DNA of 35,510 nt, from NCBI GenBank assembly GCA_026710105.1, contig JAPORR010000044.1:1-35510 (forward strand), in the 5' to 3' direction. A program made the position numbers and the translations under genes. The notes beneath the pieces are model-generated. The model saw only the letters and a list, made by a program, of their open reading frames with translations. It did no database searches and had not been told where the DNA came from. Shown in pieces: positions 9,462 to 18,748 of this stretch (positions are counted from its first letter, which is position 1; every line of letters begins with the position of its first letter). This DNA is from Alphaproteobacteria bacterium. Lineage in GTDB: Bacteria; Pseudomonadota; Alphaproteobacteria; Bin95.

Positions 9462-10718
9462 ATGGCTGCACCCAAATTCGACAATCCGATCGTCCGGTGG
9501 ATCGACTACCGGCTGCCGGTCTTTACCTTCCTGCATCACGAGATGCATGAATACCCAACGCCGAGAAACCTCAACTACTGGTGGAATTTCGGCTCGCTCG
9601 CCGGCTTCATGCTAGTGGTGATGATCGTCACCGGCATCGTGCTGGCGATGAACTATACGCCGCATGTGGACCATGCCTTCGATAGTGTGGAGCGGATCAG
9701 GCGCGATGTGCCCTTTGGTTGGCTAGTGCAATTCATCCATATGAACGGCGCATCGTTCTTCTTCATCGTTGTCTATATCCATATCTTCCGCGGCCTCTAT
9801 TATGGCTCCTACAAGTCGCCGCGGGAGATTCTCTGGATTCTCGGCGTTGTCATCATGTTGCTGATGATGGCGACGGCGTTCATGGGCTATGTGCTGCCCT
9901 GGGGCCAGATGAGCTTCTGGGGTGCTACGGTCATCACCAACCTGTTTTCGGCCATTCCGTGGGTGGGCGAGGCAATCGTGAGTTGGCTCTGGGGCGGCTT
10001 CGCGGTCGACAATGCGACCCTCAACCGCTTCTACTCGCTGCACTACCTGCTGCCTTTCGTCATTGTGGGTGTGGTGGCGCTGCATGTGGTGGCGTTGCAC
10101 AGGCACGGCTCTAACAATCCGCTCGGTATCGAGATTCGCGGCAAGCAAGACAGCATCCCCTTCCACCCCTATTACACGATCAAGGACTTCTTCGGCCTCG
10201 GGGCATTCCTGACGATCTTCTGCGTGTTCGTGTTCTTCGCGCCCGACTATCTGGGTCATCCCGACAATTACGTGCCCGCGAACCCGCTGGTGACGCCGGC
10301 GCATATCGTGCCGGAATGGTATTTCCTACCCTTCTACGCGATCCTGCGCGCCGTCCCGGATAAGCTGCTGGGTGTTGTTGCTATGTTCGCGGCCATCGCC
10401 GTGCTCTTTATCCTACCCTGGCTCGACCGCTCGCCAGTTCGTAGCGCTCGCTTCCGCCCGATCTACAAACAGGTCTTCTGGCTGCTAGTGATCGACTGTC
10501 TGGTACTCGGCTATATCGGCTCCAAGCCCGCCGAAGGTTGGTACATTCATATCGGACGCCTCGCGACGATCTACTATTTTGCCCATTTCCTGGTGATCCT
10601 GCCGCTATTGTCGGTATTCGAACGGCCGCAACCATTGCCGCTCAGCATCGGCGAACCGGTGCTCCGCGCCCCGCCGCCCCGCGAGGCAGAGGGAGATGGC
10701 GCGATGGAGAGAGCGTGA
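9462..10718 (+). CDS. petB: Cytochrome b subunit of bc1 complex
   Basis: [42 protein letters not shown]...[29 protein letters not shown]...[31 protein letters not shown]. Confidence 0.98.
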   Translation: MAAPKFDNPIVRWIDYRLPVFTFLHHEMHEYPTPRNLNYWWNFGSLAGFMLVVMIVTGIVLAMNYTPHVDHAFDSVERIRRDVPFGWLVQFIHMNGASFFFIVVYIHIFRGLYYGSYKSPREILWILGVVIMLLMMATAFMGYVLPWGQMSFWGATVITNLFSAIPWVGEAIVSWLWGGFAVDNATLNRFYSLHYLLPFVIVGVVALHVVALHRHGSNNPLGIEIRGKQDSIPFHPYYTIKDFFGLGAFLTIFCVFVFFAPDYLGHPDNYVPANPLVTPAHIVPEWYFLPFYAILRAVPDKLLGVVAMFAAIAVLFILPWLDRSPVRSARFRPIYKQVFWLLVIDCLVLGYIGSKPAEGWYIHIGRLATIYYFAHFLVILPLLSVFERPQPLPLSIGEPVLRAPPPREAEGDGAMERA

Positions 10719-11491
10719 TGCGCAACCGTCTGTTCGGTGCCGCGCTGGCTACCGCCCTCGGTTTCGCCCTGCTGCTGCCCGGCGCTGCTTCGGCCGCTGG
10801 CGGCAATACGCCGCCACCGGAGCAGGAATGGAGCTTCAACGGCGTCTTCGGCGCCTTCGACCGCGCTGCCCTACAGCGTGGCTACCAAGTCTATCGTGAG
10901 GTTTGCGCCGGCTGCCATGCCATGCGGCTGGTGTTCTACCGTAACCTCATGCAGATCGGCTTTTCCGAAGCCGCCGCCAGGGCCGAAGCGGCGAACGCTT
11001 TTATCGTGGACGGGCCGGACGAAGAAGGTGAAATGTTCGAGCGCCCCGGCAAACTGTCGGATCGCTTTGTCTCACCCTTCCCGAACGACAATGCTGCTAA
11101 GGCCGCAAACGGTGGGGCGCTGCCGCCCGACCTAAGCCTGATTGCTAAGAACCAAGCTGCTGGACCTGACTATATCGCCGCCTTGCTGACCGGCTATGTC
11201 GACCCACCGGAGGGCTTCGAACTTGGCGAACTCCAGCACTACAATCTTTATTTCGCCGGCAACCGGATTTCAATGGCGCCACCGCTCTCGGACGACTTGG
11301 TAGAATATGCAGACGGTACCCCCGCCACGGTTGAGCAAATGGCGCTCGATGTTTCCCATTTTCTCATGTTTGCCGCCGAGCCACAGCTTGAGGACCGGCA
11401 CAGGCTAGGCGTCAAGGTTATCCTCTTCCTGCTGGTGCTGACTGGCATCCTCTACGCCCTGAAGCGCAAGGTCTGGAGCGGCGCACATTGA
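10718..11491 (+). CDS. petC: Cytochrome c1
   Basis: Signal peptide-like N-terminus, CAGCHAMRLVFYRNL (CxxCH heme), GGALPPDLSLIAKNQAAGPDYIAALLTGY, C-terminal TM LGVKVILFLLVLTGILYALKRKVW. ATG overlaps petB stop. Confidence 0.97.
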   Translation: MRNRLFGAALATALGFALLLPGAASAAGGNTPPPEQEWSFNGVFGAFDRAALQRGYQVYREVCAGCHAMRLVFYRNLMQIGFSEAAARAEAANAFIVDGPDEEGEMFERPGKLSDRFVSPFPNDNAAKAANGGALPPDLSLIAKNQAAGPDYIAALLTGYVDPPEGFELGELQHYNLYFAGNRISMAPPLSDDLVEYADGTPATVEQMALDVSHFLMFAAEPQLEDRHRLGVKVILFLLVLTGILYALKRKVWSGAH

Positions 11492-12372
11492 TCGTGCCGC
11501 CCGTAATCGGGATCGTCGGAGGCAGCGGCCTTTACGATATCGACGGGCTGGAGGACAGGCGCTGGATTGCAGTCGAAAGCCCTTGGGGCCGTCCGTCTGA
11601 CGAGATCCTCCATGCCCGGCTTGGTGCGGCCGAACTGCGCTTCCTGCCGCGCCACGGACGAGGTCACAGGCTTAGCCCGACCGACCTCAACAACCGCGCT
11701 AATATCGACGCGCTCAAACGGTCCGGTGCAACCGAAATCATATCGCTTTCGGCGGTGGGCTCTCTCCGGGAGACGCATGCGCCGGGTGATTTTGTGCTAG
11801 TGGACCAGTTTATCGACCGCACCTTCGCGCGTGCCAAGAGCTTCTTCGGCGCGGGATGCGTGGCACATGTGTCCATGGCAGACCCGGTCTGCCAGCGCCT
11901 GGGTGGCGCGTTGGAGGCTGCTGCTGCCCGCGCCGGGATCTCACTGCATCGCGGCGGAACCTATCTAGCCATGGAAGGCCCACAATTCTCCACCCGCGCC
12001 GAAAGCGCCCTCTATCGAAGCTGGGGCTGCGCCGTCATCGGCATGACCGCCATGCCGGAAGCCAAGCTCGCGCGTGAGGCCGAGCTCTGCTACGCCACGG
12101 TTGCCATGGTCACCGACTATGATTGCTGGCATGAGGAGCATGATGATGTCTCCGTCGAGGCGGTGATCCGTGTGCTGCTCGACAATGCAGAGCGGGGCCG
12201 GGAGCTTGTTCGCCATGTTGTGCCGGTGCTGGCGGCGCGCCGCGAGACCTGTTTCGCCGGCTGCCATACGGCGCTTGACCATGCGCTGATTACTGCCCCC
12301 GAGCAGCGCGACCCGGTACTGCTGCACCGGCTCGATGCTGTTGCAGGGCGGGTGCTGAACGGCGTGGCATGA
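11488..12372 (+). CDS. mtnP: S-methyl-5'-thioadenosine phosphorylase
   Basis: IGIVGGSGLYDIDGLEDRRWIAVESPWGRPSDE..FLPRHGRGHRLSPTDLNNRANIDALKRSG...YLAMEGPQFSTRAES..WGCAVIGMTAMPEAKLAREAELCYATVAMVTDYDCWHE. TTG start overlaps petC stop. Confidence 0.95.
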   Translation: MIVPPVIGIVGGSGLYDIDGLEDRRWIAVESPWGRPSDEILHARLGAAELRFLPRHGRGHRLSPTDLNNRANIDALKRSGATEIISLSAVGSLRETHAPGDFVLVDQFIDRTFARAKSFFGAGCVAHVSMADPVCQRLGGALEAAAARAGISLHRGGTYLAMEGPQFSTRAESALYRSWGCAVIGMTAMPEAKLAREAELCYATVAMVTDYDCWHEEHDDVSVEAVIRVLLDNAERGRELVRHVVPVLAARRETCFAGCHTALDHALITAPEQRDPVLLHRLDAVAGRVLNGVA

Positions 12373-13499
12373 AGGTTGACGGCACTGCCTATCGCAGCAT
12401 CTGGTCGGAGGCGGACGGCCGCGCCGTGCGCATCATTGATCAGACCTGTTTGCCGCACCGTTTCGAGACAGTGCGGCTCGAATCCCTCGAAGACACCGCC
12501 CATGCGATTCGCGCCATGCTGGTGCGCGGTGCTCCGCTGATCGGTGCAACTGGTGCCTATGGTCTCGCCTTGGCACTCTTTCGCGATCCCTCGGACGCCG
12601 GGCTGGAAGACGCCTGGCGCTTCCTGCTGGCCACCCGCCCGACCGGCGCGAACTTAGCGTGGGCTCTAGAGGATGTCGCGGCAAGGGTACGCCCGCTGCC
12701 CCCAGCCGAGCGTGCCACCGCGGCCTTCCAGCGTGCAGGTGCACTCTGCGATGAGGATGTGGCGATCAATTACGCTATCGGTGGGCATGGCCTCGAGCTT
12801 GTCCGCGCTGCGGCCGCGCGCAAGCCGGGCCGGCTCGATATCCTGACACATTGCAATGCGGGCTGGCTCGCCACTGTGGACTGGGGCACGGCGCTCGCGC
12901 CCATCTACCGCGCTCATGACGACGGCATCGAGGTCCATGTCTGGGTGGACGAGACCCGCCCGCGCAACCAGGGCGCACATTTGACGGCCTGGGAACTTGG
13001 CCGACACGGCGTGCCGCACACCGTCATCGTGGACAATGCGGCCGGACACCTGATGCAGCGCGGGCTGGTCGATCTCTGCATTGTCGGCACTGACCGGACA
13101 ACGGCGGCCGGCGATGTCTGCAACAAGATCGGCACCTATACCAAGGCACTCGCCGCCCATGACAACGGTGTACCGTTCCATGTCGCGCTGCCAAGCCCGA
13201 CCATCGACTGGACGGTCTCGGACGGGCTTACCTCGATTCCGATAGAGGAACGCGACCCTTCGGAGGTGCAGCGTGTCTGGGGCCGGACGGAAGATGGCAC
13301 CCTGACGTCCGTCGCTGTGACGCCGCCGAGCTCTGCCGCCGCCAATTACGCTTTCGACATTACGCCGGCCTGGCTCGTGACCGGCTTCATCACCGAACGC
13401 GGCCTCGCCGCCCCCGACGGCTTGGGGCGACTCTTTCCCGAATACCAAGCTGCCGCTGAACAGAAACGGACCACCTCCCATGCCCACCATTCACCATGA
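12369..13499 (+). CDS. mtnA: S-methyl-5-thioribose-1-phosphate isomerase
   Basis: IRAMLVRGAPLIGATGAYGLAL..GRLDILTHCNAGWLATVDWGTALAPIYRAHDDGIEVHVWVDETRPRNQGAHLTAWEL..LCIVGTDRTTAAGDVCNKIGTY. ATGA overlap with mtnP. Confidence 0.96.
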   Translation: MKVDGTAYRSIWSEADGRAVRIIDQTCLPHRFETVRLESLEDTAHAIRAMLVRGAPLIGATGAYGLALALFRDPSDAGLEDAWRFLLATRPTGANLAWALEDVAARVRPLPPAERATAAFQRAGALCDEDVAINYAIGGHGLELVRAAAARKPGRLDILTHCNAGWLATVDWGTALAPIYRAHDDGIEVHVWVDETRPRNQGAHLTAWELGRHGVPHTVIVDNAAGHLMQRGLVDLCIVGTDRTTAAGDVCNKIGTYTKALAAHDNGVPFHVALPSPTIDWTVSDGLTSIPIEERDPSEVQRVWGRTEDGTLTSVAVTPPSSAAANYAFDITPAWLVTGFITERGLAAPDGLGRLFPEYQAAAEQKRTTSHAHHSP

Positions 13500-14559
13500 G
13501 AACCTGCGCGCTGCCGTGCGCGCCGTCTGCGTCGCGGCCGGAAGCGTCGGGGACGAGCCAACCATTGTCGCCGACAACCTCGTCCATGCCAACCTCACCG
13601 GCCATGACAGCCACGGTGTTGGCATGCTGCCGCGCTACATCAAGGCATTGCAGGAGGGTGAGCTTCAGCCGAATGCAAAGATCGACCTGCTCGCAGACAT
13701 GGGGTCCATGCTGGTGGTGGACGGCAAGGCAGGCTATGGTCAATCGATCGGCAGGCAAGCGATGGCGCTCGCCATTGAGCGCGCGCGGGAGCACGGTGTG
13801 TGCATCATGGCTGTGCGCCGGTCTTTCCATCTCTGCCGCATCGGCGCTTGGGGTGAACAATGCGCGCGAGCCGGGTTCGTGTCGATCCATTATGTCAATG
13901 TCGTCGGCCATCCGGGCCTGGTGGCGCCTTGGCGCGGCTCGGACGCGCGCTTTGCCACCAATCCCTATTGCATCACCATGCCGGCGACCGGTGCAAACCC
14001 TGCCACGCAACTCGACATGGCGACCAGCATCGTCGCGCACGGCAAGGTCCGCGTGGCGAAGAACAAGGGCGAACGCATGGCCCCCGGCGTTCTGATCAAC
14101 AACAGGGGCCAGCCGACCACGGATCCGAATGTGATGTTCGAGCAACCGATGGGCGCGATTCTGCCTTTCGCCGAGCATAAGGGCTACGGAATGGCGCTGA
14201 TGAGCGAACTGATGGCAGGGGTGCTTTCCGGTGGCCGTACCTGCCGTCCGGAGACCGATCACGAGCAGGACACGATCCTGAACAACATGCTTTCGATCGT
14301 GTTCGATCCCACCCGGCTGGTGGACTCGGGCTTCTACAATGCCGAAATGGACGCCACTATCGCGCATGTGAAGGGCTCACCCCCTGCCGACCTCGCTCTG
14401 CCCGTGCTCGTTCCTGGCGACCCCGAACGCGCTGCGCATGCCGAGCGTACCGCCCATGGCGTCCCGGTGGACGACGAAACTTGGCGTGAACTGGAAACTG
14501 CGGCTATCTCGGTGGGACTAGAGGTCACCGATTTCCGCCGCATGGCGGGGGTCAACTGA
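13480..14559 (+). CDS. Ldh family (malate/L-lactate/YbiC-like) NAD(P)-dependent oxidoreductase
   Basis: ANLTGHDSHGVGMLPRYIKALQEGELQPNA...DGKAGYGQSIGRQAMALAIERAREHG..RRSFHLCRIGAWGEQCARAGFVSIHYVNV...NPYCITMP: type 2 malate/lactate dehydrogenase family. Confidence 0.93.
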   Translation: MPTIHHENLRAAVRAVCVAAGSVGDEPTIVADNLVHANLTGHDSHGVGMLPRYIKALQEGELQPNAKIDLLADMGSMLVVDGKAGYGQSIGRQAMALAIERAREHGVCIMAVRRSFHLCRIGAWGEQCARAGFVSIHYVNVVGHPGLVAPWRGSDARFATNPYCITMPATGANPATQLDMATSIVAHGKVRVAKNKGERMAPGVLINNRGQPTTDPNVMFEQPMGAILPFAEHKGYGMALMSELMAGVLSGGRTCRPETDHEQDTILNNMLSIVFDPTRLVDSGFYNAEMDATIAHVKGSPPADLALPVLVPGDPERAAHAERTAHGVPVDDETWRELETAAISVGLEVTDFRRMAGVN

Positions 14560-14589
14560 AACCGATCATGAGAGGATAATCGCTCGCCT

Positions 14590-15300
14590 TCAGGCCTCAA
14601 GGCTGAACAGCTCGCGCACTTCCACCGCCATCGTCGCTACCATCGCTGTCAACACAGCGCGGCCCTTGTCGGCCGTGGCACGGGTAGGGCGGCCGACCGT
14701 GCCGGAGCGACTGTAGGCGGTGAGGCCACGGACGGCGAGCAGGGGGCGTTCGGTGAGCTCGTCCGTGGCGTCTTCCATGCGCACGAGATTCGAGTGGCAG
14801 TGGAGCAGCACTGAGGTTTCATATTCGCCCGCATGCATGTCGTCATGCACGCTCGTCTCGATACCGGCGGCGGCGAAGGCGGCCTCCTGGATATGCCGTC
14901 CGGGACCGAGCCAGACGCGCGGTCCCTCCAGATTGGCTTCTCGCGCGAAATGCGCCAGCACGAGATTGCCGCCATGTGCATTGACGATGGCGAGCCGCTC
15001 CACACCGGCATGTACGAGACTCGCGCATATGTCGCTGATCACCGCCACAAGCGTGTTCGCAGCGAGCCAGACCGTGCCGGGAAAGCCGGCATGTTCCTGC
15101 GAACAGGAGACGGGCAGTGTCGGCAGCAGCAGCGCACCCAGCCGTTCCGCGAGGCCTGCAGCAAGCGCGCCCGCAATCAGGCTATCGGTCGCAAGCGGCA
15201 GATGCGGCCCATGCTGCTCGAACGCCCCCACCGGCAACACGGCGAGTGTGGGCCGACCGATATCGGCGGCGGTGCGGGCGAGAAACGCGTCCGGTAGCAT
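14590..15300 (-). CDS. Creatininase family protein
   Basis: TLAVLPVGAFEQHGPHLPLATDSLIAGALAAGLAERL..CSQEHAGFPGTVWLAANTLVAVISDICASLVHAGVERLAIVNAHGGN..DMHAGEYETSVLLHC. Likely start ATG 15300; the upstream ORF extension has no family resemblance. Confidence 0.92.
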   Translation of the reverse strand: MLPDAFLARTAADIGRPTLAVLPVGAFEQHGPHLPLATDSLIAGALAAGLAERLGALLLPTLPVSCSQEHAGFPGTVWLAANTLVAVISDICASLVHAGVERLAIVNAHGGNLVLAHFAREANLEGPRVWLGPGRHIQEAAFAAAGIETSVHDDMHAGEYETSVLLHCHSNLVRMEDATDELTERPLLAVRGLTAYSRSGTVGRPTRATADKGRAVLTAMVATMAVEVRELFSLEA

Positions 15301-15497
15301 GCCGGCTATCCTAACAGGGGGTGCGCGCCGGTGCTCCTGCCGACATCCACGCTTTTCGAAAGCAGGTCTTGTGCAGCCTAGGCCATGACCAGGAGAAGGG
15401 GAACCGGCAGTGTTTTCCTGCATATACGTGCGGGCTGAAGACGCGCAGCAGGCGCGAGGATCGACAGCTATGTTGCAAGGTGGGCATTCTGCAACAA

Positions 15498-16085
15498 TTA
15501 CAGCACCGTCGCCGTCCAGCCGGCATCCTTCATGTCGAAGCGCAGGGGCAGGGCGTTCGGAGCGAATTCGTCGCGGAACAAAACGCCAAGCGCGGCTGCG
15601 ATGACGCGCAGATTGCCGCCATGCGCTACGATGCAAGGGATACCGCTGCCAGAGAGTGCGTCCGCCGCGGCGGATTTGGTGCGGGCGACGAAGGCGCCTA
15701 GCGTCTCGCCGCCAGCCGGCTGCACGCGCCAGTCGAGCCCCACCGCACTCTGGCCGACAAGCTCGCCGAACAACCGCTCGCCGAGCCGAGGGGTGGCGTT
15801 CATCGGTACGGCGAGGCGACGGGCAGCGGCCTGTGCGGTCTCATAGGCGCGCAGATAGCTGCTGGCTTCGATACGGGTGATGTCCTCTGCACCGGCAAGC
15901 CGTTCGGCGGCCCGAGCCGCCTGGGCTCGCCCGGTTTCGTTCAAGGGAATGACTGGGCTTTGCACGATCAGGCTAGCATTGCCGGCCGTTTCGCCGTGCC
16001 GGAGGAAGTAGAATCGCCGCACCCCGGGCCGTAACACCGGCGGCGCGGCGGAGAGAACCCGGAGCTCTTTTCCACCCTTTATCAT
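15498..16085 (-). CDS. Histidine phosphatase family protein (phosphoglycerate mutase-like)
   Basis: RRFYFLRHGETAGNASLIVQSPVIPLNETGRAQAARAAERL (RHGET motif), ARTKSAAADALSGSGIPCIVAHGGNLRVI. Confidence 0.93.
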   Translation of the reverse strand: MIKGGKELRVLSAAPPVLRPGVRRFYFLRHGETAGNASLIVQSPVIPLNETGRAQAARAAERLAGAEDITRIEASSYLRAYETAQAAARRLAVPMNATPRLGERLFGELVGQSAVGLDWRVQPAGGETLGAFVARTKSAAADALSGSGIPCIVAHGGNLRVIAAALGVLFRDEFAPNALPLRFDMKDAGWTATVL

Positions 16086-16095
16086 CGTTGCAGTT

Positions 16096-17304
16096 TCAAA
16101 GCGCGCCGGCCTGTTTCAGGTCCGCCAGTTCAGCAGGGGTGATGCTCAGCAGTTCGCTCAGCACCGCCTCACTGTGCTCGCCGAGCAGTGGTGCCCGCGC
16201 CACATCCAGTACCTCGCCGGCGAAGCGGACGGGCCAGGCTGGCACCACTACCGCACCGCGGTCGGGATGTTCGATGGTCTGCATGATGCGCCGGCGATGC
16301 ATGTCGTCGCTGGAGATCAGGTCCTTAATGTCGAACACCGCGCCTGCGGGCACACTCGCTCCGCCGATGGCCTCCATTACGTCCTGCTTGCTGCGCTGGC
16401 GCGTCCAGGCGGCAACATTCTCCTCGATCTCAGCCTTGTGCTCGATACGTTTGGGCCCGTCGCAGAAGCGCGGATCTGCCAGCATATCCTCGCGGCCGAT
16501 GGCTTTGCACACGCGCTCCCAATGGGCGGTGAGATCGCGGGCAACGAAGATGAAGCAATAGTCGTTTGGTCCGCCGCCCTTGCAGGGGAATAGCCCGCCC
16601 GGCGCACCTGATGCGACTGAATTGCCGGTGCGCGGCGCCGGATGCTCCATCATGGGCTGGCGCGAAAAGGTGACGCGGCAATAGTTCGTCATCGCGTCCT
16701 GCATCGCCACCTCGAGATGCTGGCCACGCCCTGTGCGCTCCCGCTGGAACAGAGCGGAGAGGATTGAGACGCACATATGCAAGCCTGTGCCGGTGTCGCC
16801 GATGGTCGCGCCAGGGCGGATCGGCACGCCGTCCGGCATGCCGGTAATGCTCATCACGCCGCCCGTCGCTTGGGCGATCATATCGAAGGAGAGGTATTTG
16901 GCGTAGCGACTGTCCGTCGCGAAACCCTTGATCTGCGCAAAGACAAGGCGCGGATTGAGTGCGTGCAGTTCGTCCCACCCGAATCCCAGCCGCTCGATGG
17001 CACCGGGAGCGAAATTCTCAATCAGCACATCGGCCTTGGCGACCAGACGACGCAAGACCTGCCTGCCGCTTTCTTCCTTCAGGTTGCAGGTGATCGAACG
17101 CTTGTTGCAGTTGAGCAGGATGAAGTAGAGCGAGTCCATGTCTGACCGCTCCGAAATGGCAAGCCGACCCTGGTCGCCGCGTCGGGGTTCCTCGACCTTG
17201 ATGACATTAGCGCCGTGCCAGGCCAGGGCCTCGGTGCAGGAGGGGCCAGCTTCGAATTGGGTCAGGTCCAGAACGGTAATGCCCGATAACGGTGCATCGC
17301 CCAT
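16096..17304 (-). CDS. CaiB/BaiF family (class III) CoA-transferase
   Basis: PLSGITVLDLTQFEAGPSCTEALAWHGANVIKVEEPRRGDQGR...DVLIENFAPGAIERLGFGWDELHALNPRLVFAQIKGF...RTGRGQHLEVAMQDAMTNY; AGGAGG ribosome-binding site before ATG 17304. Confidence 0.95.
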   Translation of the reverse strand: MGDAPLSGITVLDLTQFEAGPSCTEALAWHGANVIKVEEPRRGDQGRLAISERSDMDSLYFILLNCNKRSITCNLKEESGRQVLRRLVAKADVLIENFAPGAIERLGFGWDELHALNPRLVFAQIKGFATDSRYAKYLSFDMIAQATGGVMSITGMPDGVPIRPGATIGDTGTGLHMCVSILSALFQRERTGRGQHLEVAMQDAMTNYCRVTFSRQPMMEHPAPRTGNSVASGAPGGLFPCKGGGPNDYCFIFVARDLTAHWERVCKAIGREDMLADPRFCDGPKRIEHKAEIEENVAAWTRQRSKQDVMEAIGGASVPAGAVFDIKDLISSDDMHRRRIMQTIEHPDRGAVVVPAWPVRFAGEVLDVARAPLLGEHSEAVLSELLSITPAELADLKQAGAL

Positions 17305-17331
17305 CTGTTTCCTCCTTGCTATGTTTGCTGG

Positions 17332-18672
17332 ATGATACATCAAGCCATCCGGAATGTTCTACTGACCGGGGCCGACCCGGTTTTCCCAACCCCTTATCGC
17401 ATTGGCGAGGCAGGCGCGGTCGCCATCGCTGCTGCCGCGCAAGCTGCCGCCGACGTCTGGGAATGGCGCACGGGCGAGCGCCAGTCGGTGACTGTAGACC
17501 GCCGGCATGCTGCCGCGGCCATGCGCTCCGCCACCTATCTGAAAATAGACGGCGCAGACCCGCCTCCGTCCTGGGACCCCTTCACGGGACTTTACCCGAC
17601 CGGGGACGGTCGGCATGTCTTCCTGCATTGCAATTTCCCCCATCACCGCGACGGCGTGCTCGCGCTGCTTGGTGCGAGGGGAGAAAAGGCAGCGCTTGCC
17701 GAAGCGGTTGCGGCGCGCGGCGGGCAGGAATTAGAGGATGTTGTTGCTGCCGCCGGCCTCTGCGGCGCGATGACGCGCACGCCGGAGGAATGGGCCACCC
17801 ATCCGCAGGGGCAAGCCCTGATGGCCCTGCCACCGGTCTCCATAGAGCGCATCGGCGAGGGACCGAGGATCATGCCGCGCGGCGGCAGCCGGCCGCTTTC
17901 TGGCATTCGCGTCTTGGACCTAACGCGCGTGCTGGCCGGGCCGACCTGCGGGCGCACGCTCGCTGAGCACGGCGCGGATGTCATGCGCATTGCCGGGCCG
18001 CATTTGCCCTTCACGCCGACGCTTGTCATGGACACAGGCCATGGCAAGCTCTCCGCCTTAATCGATCTCCGCGAGCAGCGCGGGCGGGCGCAGCTCCGCG
18101 CGCTGGCCACTGAAGCGGATGTGTTTGTGCAGAGCTACCGGCCGGGTACGCTGACGGCGCGAGGGTTTGGTCCCCACGATATCGGCCCCGGCAAGGTTTA
18201 TGTCTCGCTCTCAGCTTATGGGCATGAAGGGCCGTTCGCTATGCGTCGGGGCTTCGACAGCATCGTGCAGAACGCCTCTGGCATGTCCACTGTGCAGGGC
18301 AGCCGCGCCGTGCCGTGTAACCTGCCGGTGCAGCCGCTCGACTACTGCGCCGGCTATCTGGCCGCTTGGGGGGTGGCGACGGCGCTCCTGAAGCGAGCGG
18401 AGGAGGGCGGAAGCTGGCATGTCCAGCTCTCGCTCGCCGGAATGGCGCAATGGATCGTCGGCATGGGTCTTGTGAAAGACTGGCGGGATGCGCCGAACGA
18501 CCTTGCTCCGGAGGAACTCAAGGCGATCAGCATGGAAAGCGACACGCCGCATGGTCGGCTGACGCATCTGGCCCCGATTGCGGATATGTCCCGCACGCCG
18601 CCGCATTGGGTGCGTCCTTCGGTGCCGCTCGGTTCGCACGACCCCGTCTGGCCGGAGGCGCTCGCTGTATGA
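17332..18672 (+). CDS. CaiB/BaiF family CoA-transferase with unusual domain order
   Basis: Canonical family N-terminal motif appears only about 185 residues in (RPLSGIRVLDLTRVLAGPTCGRTLAEHGADVMRIAGPHLP...VFVQSYRPGTLTARGFGPHDIGPGKVYVSLSAYGHEGPF). The first part resembles C-terminal CoA-transferase sequence (FTGLYPTGDGRHVFLHCNFPHHRDGVLALLG..CGAMTRTPEEWATHPQG). Confidence 0.9.
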   Translation: MIHQAIRNVLLTGADPVFPTPYRIGEAGAVAIAAAAQAAADVWEWRTGERQSVTVDRRHAAAAMRSATYLKIDGADPPPSWDPFTGLYPTGDGRHVFLHCNFPHHRDGVLALLGARGEKAALAEAVAARGGQELEDVVAAAGLCGAMTRTPEEWATHPQGQALMALPPVSIERIGEGPRIMPRGGSRPLSGIRVLDLTRVLAGPTCGRTLAEHGADVMRIAGPHLPFTPTLVMDTGHGKLSALIDLREQRGRAQLRALATEADVFVQSYRPGTLTARGFGPHDIGPGKVYVSLSAYGHEGPFAMRRGFDSIVQNASGMSTVQGSRAVPCNLPVQPLDYCAGYLAAWGVATALLKRAEEGGSWHVQLSLAGMAQWIVGMGLVKDWRDAPNDLAPEELKAISMESDTPHGRLTHLAPIADMSRTPPHWVRPSVPLGSHDPVWPEALAV

Positions 18673-18748
18673 GCTGTATGAATCGTCCCAACCACAGCCT
18701 CGGTATCTGCAACGCTGCTGTTTGCTCTTTCCTCGCAGGTTGGCCCGC

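Noticed and set aside
12666-13490. 274-aa minus-strand ORF
   Set aside because: Antisense shadow of mtnA, Arg/Gly-rich without family resemblance.
13390-14367. 325-aa minus-strand ORF
   Set aside because: Antisense shadow of the Ldh-family gene; no recognisable domain.
15301-15497. N-terminal extension of the creatininase ORF up to 15636
   Set aside because: The extension has no family-like sequence and overlaps the phosphatase gene; ATG 15300 fits the family start.
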